Source of the DNA: Oscillospiraceae bacterium
GTDB taxonomy: Bacteria; Bacillota; Clostridia; Oscillospirales; Oscillospiraceae
Reading direction: 5' to 3'
Assembly: GCA_016296565.1 (NCBI GenBank)
Contig: JAEDJB010000116.1
Span: forward strand, 1-5,624
Length of the DNA stretch: 5,624 nucleotides
Position numbers and translations under genes: made by a program. Positions 1 to 4,392 of this stretch are shown here, in pieces. The notes beneath the pieces were generated by a model. It saw nothing but the letters and a program-made list of their open reading frames with translations, was not told the origin of the DNA and made no database searches. The first letter of the stretch is position 1. Each line of letters starts with the position of its first letter.

Positions 1-67
1 AGGCGAGGTGCCTTAGCACAGATTTCTCTAATTGTCAATGCGTGAAATCATACGATGGGTGGTCAAA

Positions 68-124
68 GCCCCCCTCTTTTCTACATTCATTATGAAGAGC
101 TCTTTAGTCTAGTAGAAGGGGGCC
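68..124 (+). promoter_or_regulatory. TnpW gene ribosome binding site with a leader arm complementary to it
   Basis: GAAGGGGG at 115-122 lies 5 bases before the ATG at 128 (8 before the second ATG at 131) and is the likely ribosome binding site. The upstream pyrimidine stretch at 68-83 can pair with 113-123: GCCCCC (68-73) with GGGGGC (118-123), and TTCTA (79-83) with TAGAA (113-117), with a five-base bulge between. The loop holds a palindrome, AAGAGCTCTT (95-104). Such a fold would hide the ribosome binding site. The pairing is seen in the sequence; any regulatory role is inference. I found no convincing promoter in 1-127. Confidence 0.35.
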
Positions 125-127
125 TGC

Positions 128-328
128 ATGATGGCCACTGAAACAGTACAAAATAGCGGTGGAGGCGAAGTAACTCAAATGAACGAAATCAAGTTGGGTG
201 ATGCGACTTACCTTGTCCACCGCACCTTTTCCGGAGACCGGACAGTCTCTGACCTCATTGTGGATCGTCTTGTCCACGAAAAAAAAGAAAAGACTACCTT
301 TGACGAAAGTACAGACGATGCCGTATAA
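128..328 (+). CDS. tnpW: TnpW-family transposon-encoded small protein
   Basis: This is a 66-residue protein. Residues 18-50 carry the pattern of the TnpW family found in Tn4451-like elements: a short 'I-x-(I/L)-G-x-x-x-Y-x-V' strand (here IKLGDATYLV, residues 21-30), then HRTFS and a helix with DLIVDRLV (residues 42-49). The first 17 residues are polar and poorly conserved in character, and the C-terminal tail is charged (Lys-rich, then acidic). It has no membrane segment or signal peptide. The ATG at 128 is preferred because GAAGGGGG lies 5 bases upstream. An internal ATG at 179 would give a 49-residue protein with the whole conserved core, and GGAGG at 161-165 stands 13 bases before it, so the shorter form is possible. 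The recombinase gene follows after 36 bases on the same strand, so the two are probably co-transcribed. The biochemical function of TnpW is not known to me. Confidence 0.7.
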   Translation: MMATETVQNSGGGEVTQMNEIKLGDATYLVHRTFSGDRTVSDLIVDRLVHEKKEKTTFDESTDDAV

Positions 329-352
329 TACCCTTAGTGGGTCGGTTCGTCG

Positions 353-359
353 AAGGAGG
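353..359 (+). promoter_or_regulatory. Ribosome binding site fixing the GTG start of the recombinase
   Basis: AAGGAGG, a near-perfect Shine-Dalgarno sequence, ends 5 bases before GTG at 365. The ATG at 363 is read through at once by TGA in its own frame, so it cannot start a protein. The next in-frame ATG (residue 33) lies inside the catalytic domain. The GTG is therefore the real start. Confidence 0.85.
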
Positions 360-364
360 TTAAT

Positions 365-2035
365 GTGAGAACCGACATTCGCAGAATTGCATTTGCCTAC
401 CTGCGACTTTCCAACGAGGAAGCGGCTGAGGGTGAGTCTTCCAGCATTAAGAACCAGCGTATGATCATTCAGGATTATTGCGACCGGAATGATATCATTT
501 TGGCGCGGGTATTCGCTGATGATGGATGGTCTGGCGGCAACTTTGATAGACCGGCATTCCAGGAAATGATTGCACTCTTAGAGCAGGGCAAGGCAAATAT
601 CGTCATTACAAAAGACCTTTCGCGACTCGGCAGAGATATGCGAGAGGCCAGCTACTATGCTGAGCAGTTTTTCCCAGAGAGAAATATTCGGTATCTGACA
701 GTAGCAGATAACTTTGACACTGAGCAAGAGAACATTATGGCACCGTTCCAATTTGCCATGAATGAAGTCTACCTGCGGGATGGGTCAAGAAAAGTGAAAG
801 AGGTCCTGAAAGCTAAGCGTGAGAAGGGGCTGTATTGTGCAGCTGCTCCGTATGGCTATGAGAAGGATCCCCGAAACAAGAACCGACTAATCCCGGATGA
901 GGAAACCGCTCCAATTGTTCAGAGGATATTCGATTGTGCCGCAAGAGGCGACTCAAGTCGAAAGATTGCAATGGATCTGAATGATGATGGCATCATTCCT
1001 CCGTTGAAGTATAAGGTGCTCTATCAAGGAAACTTCTCGGAAAATGGGGCTGCCAGAGCTTCGGATCTTTGGAACTATACGACAGTAAAGCGGATCCTGA
1101 AGAACTCTGTTTACCTTGGGCATACGCTTCTGGGTAAGACCAAGAAAGCCAGTGTCAAATCCAAAAAGAAGCTCCATGTGCCGAAAGATCAGTGGGCAGT
1201 AACAGAAAATACGCACACGCCAATAGTATCTCAGGAGCAATTTGAACTTGCTCAGATCAATTTGGGGAAAGGTTCACTTGACTTCCGGCAGTATGACCAG
1301 GTGCGCCGAAGTATCTTCTCCGGAATCGCATTTTGTGCGAAGTGCGGACATGCGCTATGTTCATGCGGAACAGTCTATAAGGGAGAACGCGAAAAGTACT
1401 GGTATCTCTCATGTATAAAGCAGCGTCAAGATATCGCCAATCCCTGCACCGGCGTCAGAATCCGGTACAGCGATCTTGTTGAAGTAGTCCGGCAGGATTT
1501 GAACGCTTTGATAGACCTGAGCCCTGAGAGCAAAGAGGCAGTCATCCGCGAAGCAATGCGGAAAGCCGGCGATGACAATCTGATCAAAGCAAGGCAGATC
1601 CAGCTGCAAAAGGCCAGAACGCGTCTGGCAACAATCGATAAGATCATCACAAAGCTCTACACAGATAATGCGGAGGGCAAAATTGATGATAATCGGCTGG
1701 AGCGAATGCTGGAGGATCTGCAGAAGGAGTCCTGCGGACTTGAAAAGATTGTTGCCAGTCTGAGTGGTATCGACCCTGTCAGCGAAGCTCAGCAAAGCTA
1801 CAAAGCATTTTTCAATCTGACAAGCAAATACACGCATATTGAGGAACTCGATCGGGATACGCTGGTTACCTTCGTAAAGCGAATCGAGGTAGGGCCGAAG
1901 ATCCTACCTGATGGAGCAGTGAAAGCAACGCATCGGAATCAGCCTTTTCAGCAAAGTGTTCGTATCTTTTATAAGTTCATCGGTGAACTTGATGATTTCT
2001 CGCTTCGTGATTTGCCAACTCAGGCCGTGACCTGA
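365..2035 (+). CDS. Large serine recombinase (TnpX/TndX-like site-specific integrase/excisionase)
   Basis: This 556-residue protein is a large serine recombinase that cuts and rejoins element ends and target through a 5'-phosphoserine link. The N-terminal resolvase domain (about 8-150) has the YLRLS motif with the predicted nucleophile Ser16 and nearby Arg14, WSGGNFDRPAF (55-65) and TKDLSRLGRD (82-91) with the active-site arginines Arg87 and Arg90. A 'recombinase' DNA-binding domain follows (about 155-300, with the typical PYGYEKD at 162-168). Then comes a zinc-ribbon domain with CAKC (Cys324, Cys327) paired with Cys350 and Cys361. A predicted coiled coil spans about 404-465, and the C-terminal DUF4368-like tail (about 495-541) ends in SVRIFYKFIGEL. 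It is shorter than Tn4451 TnpX (about 700 residues) but typical for Firmicute integrases of this class. All expected catalytic and zinc residues are present, so it looks active. No terminator follows it before the shared hairpin at 2318. Codon use is less GC-biased than in the genes to the right, which fits horizontal transfer. Confidence 0.95.
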   Translation: MRTDIRRIAFAYLRLSNEEAAEGESSSIKNQRMIIQDYCDRNDIILARVFADDGWSGGNFDRPAFQEMIALLEQGKANIVITKDLSRLGRDMREASYYAEQFFPERNIRYLTVADNFDTEQENIMAPFQFAMNEVYLRDGSRKVKEVLKAKREKGLYCAAAPYGYEKDPRNKNRLIPDEETAPIVQRIFDCAARGDSSRKIAMDLNDDGIIPPLKYKVLYQGNFSENGAARASDLWNYTTVKRILKNSVYLGHTLLGKTKKASVKSKKKLHVPKDQWAVTENTHTPIVSQEQFELAQINLGKGSLDFRQYDQVRRSIFSGIAFCAKCGHALCSCGTVYKGEREKYWYLSCIKQRQDIANPCTGVRIRYSDLVEVVRQDLNALIDLSPESKEAVIREAMRKAGDDNLIKARQIQLQKARTRLATIDKIITKLYTDNAEGKIDDNRLERMLEDLQKESCGLEKIVASLSGIDPVSEAQQSYKAFFNLTSKYTHIEELDRDTLVTFVKRIEVGPKILPDGAVKATHRNQPFQQSVRIFYKFIGELDDFSLRDLPTQAVT

Positions 2036-2088
2036 CTTGTTGTGATTGAAAGCTATATGCTCTCTTGTTCCCCAAACAAATGATCATC

Positions 2089-2189
2089 CCCTTTGATGTT
2101 GTAGAGACTTACATCCAGGTCGGTGTACCTCGAACATCTTATTTTCACCGAAAAAGGCGAGTTTAAGATGTAGTGGGAACATCAAGGGA
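2089..2189. repeat. Candidate element terminus / recombinase attachment region
   Basis: The non-coding stretch between the recombinase stop and the SASP remnant is dense in repeats. The pentamer ACATC or its complement GATGT occurs five times: GATGT at 2095 and 2167, ACATC at 2111, 2134 and 2179. ACATCTTA (2134-2141) and TAAGATGT (2164-2171) form a perfect 8-bp inverted repeat around a small TTTTC/GAAAA hairpin (2142-2154). A longer imperfect pair is CCCTTTGATGTT (2089-2100) with AACATCAAGGG (2178-2188), differing by one missing A. A short AGGT/ACCT hairpin lies at 2117-2130. Large serine recombinases recognise dyad sites of about 50 bp at element ends, so this is the expected place for one half of the att site. 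The repeats are seen; the binding role and the exact crossover are inferred. The upstream part (2036-2088) shows only a 5-bp TTGTT/AACAA hairpin. Confidence 0.5.
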
Positions 2190-2304
2190 GGTGGGCGTCA
2201 ACCTGAAGGAGGGCTACAACGGCGACCTGACCAGCCGTGAGGCCGGCTCTGTGGGCGGCCAGATGGTCAAGAAGATGATCGAGTCCTACGAGAAGAACCT
2301 GTAA
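2188..2304 (+). pseudogene. 3' part of an alpha/beta-type small acid-soluble spore protein (SASP) gene, cut by the element
   Basis: Reading from 2188 in the frame that ends at TAA 2302-2304 gives 38 residues: EVGVNLKEGYNGDLTSREAG followed by SVGGQMVKKMIESYEKNL. This is the C-terminal half of a clostridial alpha/beta SASP, with the family signatures GYNGDLTS, the GxxGG-type turn (GSVGG) and MVKKMIE. These proteins coat forespore DNA, protect it from UV and heat, and are degraded by the GPR protease at germination. Family members are usually about 60-90 residues long. The first helix and the GPR cleavage region (normally just before the EVGV-like segment) are absent. Upstream the frame runs only a few non-matching codons (from 2167) to a TAA at 2164-2166, with no start codon at a usable distance. 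The 5' part should lie beyond the left end of the element, so this is a split rather than a deleted gene. It would be restored if the element excised precisely. Confidence 0.88.
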
Positions 2305-2317
2305 GCCACCCCTGTGC

Positions 2318-2353
2318 AAAAAAAGCCCTCCGGCATAAGCCGGAGGGCTTTTT
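2318..2353. terminator. Bidirectional rho-independent terminator shared by the SASP/recombinase side and the gcd operon
   Basis: GCCCTCCGGC (2325-2334) and GCCGGAGGGC (2339-2348) form a perfect 10-bp GC-rich stem with the loop ATAA. It is flanked by seven A (2318-2324) on the left and five T (2349-2353) on the right, so a T tract follows the hairpin on either strand. It stands 13 bases after the SASP stop and 15 bases beyond the gcdB stop at 2369. It therefore ends both converging transcripts. With the element in place it is also the first terminator downstream of the recombinase gene. Confidence 0.93.
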
Positions 2354-2368
2354 CAAGTGGGAAAGGAC

Positions 2369-3538
2369 TTAGCCGAAGATCACCAGCAGGCAGCCGGCGG
2401 CCACGGCGGAGCCGATAACGCCGGCCACGTTGGGGCCCATGGCGTGCATCAGCAGGAAGTTGGAGGGGTTGTACTTCTGGCCCACCATCTGGGAAACGCG
2501 GGCGGCCATGGGAACGGCGGACACGCCGGCGGAGCCGATCAGGGGGTTGATCTTGCCGCCGGAGAGGACGCACATGAGCTTGCCGAACAGCAGGCCGCAG
2601 GCAGTGGCGAAGATGAAGGCGGTGAGGCCCAGAACGATGATCTTGATGGTATCAAACTGCAGGAAGCTCTCCGCCTTGGCGGTGGCGCCCACAGAGATGC
2701 CCAGGAAGATGGTGACGATGTTCATCAGGGCGTTCTGGACGGTGTCGCTCAGACGCTCGGTGACGCCGCACTCCTTCCACAGGTTGCCCAGCAGCAGGCA
2801 GCCCAGCAGGGGCGCGGTGGAGGGCAGCACCAGGATGGCGATGATGGCCACCACGATGGGGAAGAGGATCTTCTCGGTCTTGGAGACGGGACGCAGGGTC
2901 TCCATCTTGATCTTGCGCTCCTTATCGGTGGTCAGCAGCTTCATGACAGGGGGCTGGATCAGGGGAATCAGGGCCATGTAGGAGTAAGCCGCGATGGCGA
3001 TGGGGCCCAGATACTCGGGAGCCAGGATCTTGGTCAGCCAGATGGCGGTGGGGCCGTCAGCACCGCCGATGATGGCGATGGAAGCGGCAACGTTGGGGGC
3101 AAAGCCCAGCAGGGTAGCCATCAGCAGAGCCACGAAAATACCGCCCTGGGCAGCAGCGCCCATGAACAGGGAGGAAGGACGGGCGATCAGGGGGCCGAAG
3201 TCGGTCATGGCGCCAACGCCCATGAAGATCAGGGAGGGGTACAGGCCGGTCTTGACGCCGATGTACAGAATATCCAGCAGACCGCCGTGGCGCAGCACCT
3301 CGCCGTAATTGATGCTGTTGGTGATCCACATCTCAGTGTGGTAAATCTCGGAGCCGGGCAGGTTGGTCAGCAGCATACCGAAGGCGATGCCCACCAGCAG
3401 CAGAGGCTCGAATTTCTTGACGATACCCAGATACAGCAGCACGCAGGACAGGAAGATCATGATGAGACTGCGGATGTCCATCAGAGCAAAGCCGGAAGTC
3501 CCGATGATGCCATTAAGGGTTCCAGTAAAAAGTTCCAT
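2369..3538 (-). CDS. gcdB: Glutaconyl-CoA decarboxylase beta subunit (Na+-translocating carboxybiotin decarboxylase)
   Basis: This 389-residue polytopic membrane protein is of the OadB/GcdB/MmdB family. It decarboxylates carboxybiotin on the carrier subunit and couples this to export of Na+. The residues known from Klebsiella OadB to be essential for the ion path are all present at matching spacing: Asp161 in GGADGPT (OadB Asp203), Tyr187 in YSYM (Tyr229), and Asn331, Gly335, Ser340 and Arg347 (Asn373, Gly377, Ser382, Arg389). Other conserved parts include LIPLIQPP (190-197) and the C-terminal FLLMHAMGPNVAGVIGSA (361-378). Hydrophobic segments alternate with the two half-repeats expected of the family. 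Length is normal and the gene is intact. AAAGGAG lies 6 bases before the ATG. It is the last gene of the operon, 36 bases after gcdC. The sequence alone cannot fully separate GcdB from MmdB or OadB; the call to glutaconyl-CoA comes from the adjacent gcdA. Confidence 0.95.
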   Translation of the reverse strand: MELFTGTLNGIIGTSGFALMDIRSLIMIFLSCVLLYLGIVKKFEPLLLVGIAFGMLLTNLPGSEIYHTEMWITNSINYGEVLRHGGLLDILYIGVKTGLYPSLIFMGVGAMTDFGPLIARPSSLFMGAAAQGGIFVALLMATLLGFAPNVAASIAIIGGADGPTAIWLTKILAPEYLGPIAIAAYSYMALIPLIQPPVMKLLTTDKERKIKMETLRPVSKTEKILFPIVVAIIAILVLPSTAPLLGCLLLGNLWKECGVTERLSDTVQNALMNIVTIFLGISVGATAKAESFLQFDTIKIIVLGLTAFIFATACGLLFGKLMCVLSGGKINPLIGSAGVSAVPMAARVSQMVGQKYNPSNFLLMHAMGPNVAGVIGSAVAAGCLLVIFG

Positions 3539-3574
3539 GGAAGTCTCCTTTAAAATTTAGGATTCAAGCGGGAT

Positions 3575-3967
3575 TCAGGCCAGATCCACCACGGGAGCGC
3601 CGGCTTCGATCTGGTCGCCGACCTTGACGTAGATCTTGGAAACGGTACCGGCAGCGGGAGCCATGATCTCGTTCTCCATCTTCATGGCCTCGAAGGTGAC
3701 CAGAACGTCACCGGCGGCCACGGAAGCACCCTCGGTCACGGGGACGCTCAGGATCTTGCCGGGCATGGGAGCGGTGACGGAGTTGGCACCGGCGGCGGGA
3801 GCAGCGGCCTTGGGAGCGGCAGGAGCGGCCACGGGGGCGGCAACGGGAGCGGCAACGGGGGTCACGCTCTGGATGCGGGCGGCAGCGGGGACAGCAGCGC
3901 CGGCCTTGTTCTCGACAACCTGGACATCATAAGCCTTGCCATTAACGGTGATGGTATAAGATTTCAT
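3575..3967 (-). CDS. gcdC: Glutaconyl-CoA decarboxylase gamma subunit (biotin carboxyl carrier)
   Basis: This 130-residue protein is a biotin carrier. The N-terminal part (1-20) has the short MKSYTITVNGKAYDVQV strand pattern common to these carriers. A flexible Ala/Pro-rich linker follows (about 24-61, with repeated PVAA). The biotinyl domain (64-130) carries EAMKMENEI, so Lys96 is the predicted biotin attachment site, and the domain ends with the usual GAPVVDLA. The carrier shuttles carboxylated biotin from the GcdA carboxyltransferase to the membrane subunit GcdB. AGAGGAG stands 10 bases before the ATG. It lies 63 bases downstream of gcdD and 36 bases upstream of gcdB on the same strand, so it is part of one operon. 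It needs a biotin ligase from elsewhere in the genome. Length is at the short end of the family because the linker is brief. Confidence 0.95.
   Translation of the reverse strand: MKSYTITVNGKAYDVQVVENKAGAAVPAAARIQSVTPVAAPVAAPVAAPAAPKAAAPAAGANSVTAPMPGKILSVPVTEGASVAAGDVLVTFEAMKMENEIMAPAAGTVSKIYVKVGDQIEAGAPVVDLA
3825..3860 (-). repeat. Three 12-bp tandem repeats in the gcdC linker
   Basis: GCGGCCACGGGG, GCGGCAACGGGA and GCGGCAACGGGG follow one another without gaps on the plus strand and encode most of the repeated PVAA blocks of the biotin carrier's hinge on the minus strand. The units differ at only two positions. Because 12 is a multiple of three, copy-number change by slippage would alter linker length without breaking the frame. 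Ala/Pro linkers of varying length are usual in these carriers. Confidence 0.8.
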
Positions 3968-4030
3968 GTTGATTTTTCTCCTCTAAACTTAAAGTTTTAA
4001 TCAGTTTAATTGGTGTTTCCTTGAAATGGA

Positions 4031-4321
4031 TCAGTCCAGGTCCTCGCGGTTGCGGACCATGGGGTTTCTGCCTTCGATGGCGGCGATGGCGGCGGCGATG
4101 ACAGCCATCAGCTCACCGTCATCCTGCTTGGGAGCAGCGGGGGCAGCGACAGCCTTGGGCGCGGCAGCCTTGGCGGCAGCGGGCTTCTTGACGGCTTTGC
4201 CCACCACGGTGCCCATAATCATCGTTGCTGCGTACAGGATCAGCAGAACAGCGAACACGATCAGCATACTGACAATGCAGACGATGCCGGCGGTGCCCAT
4301 GCTCATAGAATCATGGATCAT
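4031..4321 (-). CDS. gcdD: Glutaconyl-CoA decarboxylase delta subunit (OadG/OAD-gamma-type membrane anchor)
   Basis: This 96-residue protein has the layout of the OAD gamma family. A single membrane helix lies near the N-terminus (about 11-38), followed by an Ala/Pro/Lys-rich linker (about 46-65) and the conserved C-terminal motif DDGELMAVIAAAIAA (67-81). These small subunits hold the carboxyltransferase to the membrane decarboxylase. The tail ends in a charged NREDLD. The ATG at 4321 is chosen because GAAAGGAA (4332-4339) stands 10 bases upstream. This is a modest site, and the ATG codons at residues 6 or 8 are weaker alternatives that keep the whole membrane helix. The gene lies 71 bases downstream of gcdA, with a strong hairpin in the gap, and 63 bases before gcdC. 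Confidence 0.9.
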   Translation of the reverse strand: MIHDSMSMGTAGIVCIVSMLIVFAVLLILYAATMIMGTVVGKAVKKPAAAKAAAPKAVAAPAAPKQDDGELMAVIAAAIAAIEGRNPMVRNREDLD

Positions 4322-4355
4322 GCGATTTGCGTTCCTTTCTTCACTTTTTGGCCCT

Positions 4356-4384
4356 CCGCGGACGCGCCGTACGCGCGTCCGCGG
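4356..4384. other. Strong intercistronic hairpin between gcdA and gcdD
   Basis: CCGCGGACGCGC (4356-4367) and GCGCGTCCGCGG (4373-4384) are perfect reverse complements, giving a 12-bp GC-rich stem with a 5-base loop. In the minus-strand transcript it begins 8 bases after the gcdA stop and lies 16 bases before the gcdD ribosome binding site. The following bases on the minus strand (AGGGCCAAAAAG) lack a T tract, so it does not look like a standard intrinsic terminator. It may protect the gcdA message from 3' decay or guide cleavage, setting subunit ratios. That role is inferred. Confidence 0.7.
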
Positions 4385-4392
4385 ATACGGTC

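Larger units (their letters stand above)
1..2189 (+). mobile_element. Right end of an integrated Tn4451/Tn5397-type serine-recombinase element (left end outside window)
   Basis: Three things define this segment. A TnpW-like gene is followed by a large serine recombinase, the recombinase ends about 150 bases before a junction, and at the junction the sequence switches from mid-GC DNA to GC-rich host coding sequence that begins mid-gene. In Tn4451/Tn4453 and Tn5397 the recombinase (TnpX, TndX) lies near one end of the element and acts on both ends to form a circle. The right border is placed at the first codons that read as SASP (about 2188). TnpX and TndX are known to recombine at a GA dinucleotide, and a GA at 2188-2189 sits exactly at this border, but the precise crossover is inferred. 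Cargo and transfer genes must lie to the left, so whether the element is conjugative, mobilisable or only integrative cannot be told. Confidence 0.8.

Noticed and set aside
32..56. TTGTCA (32-37) and TACGAT (51-56) as a promoter for the TnpW gene
   Set aside because: The spacer is 13 bases, too short for a sigma-A promoter, and no better -10 box stands at 16-18 bases.
1409..1837. A 142-codon minus-strand frame inside the recombinase gene, and shorter ones at 953-1240 and 1426-1650
   Set aside because: They lie wholly within a well-supported recombinase gene and have no recognisable domain or convincing ribosome binding site.
2184..2205. AAGGGAGGTG at 2184-2193 as a ribosome binding site for a truncated SASP product
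   Set aside because: No ATG, GTG or TTG lies in frame at a usable distance. The only candidate is CTG at 2203, a rare start. The match is better explained by codons for the EVG residues at the junction.
2357..3553. A 398-codon open frame on the plus strand opposite gcdB, rich in Gly, Gln, His and Asp
   Set aside because: It is a shadow of the GC-rich gcdB gene. Its composition is low-complexity and unlike a folded protein, while the minus-strand frame matches a conserved family with all key residues.
3985..3997. AAACTT/AAGTTT inverted repeat between gcdD and gcdC
   Set aside because: The spacer is a single base, so it cannot form an RNA hairpin of any strength. It is AT-rich and plausible by chance.
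4356..4384. The gcdA-gcdD hairpin as an intrinsic terminator ending gcdA
   Set aside because: The minus-strand transcript continues with AGGGCCAAAAAG rather than a T tract, and the downstream genes encode subunits of the same enzyme.
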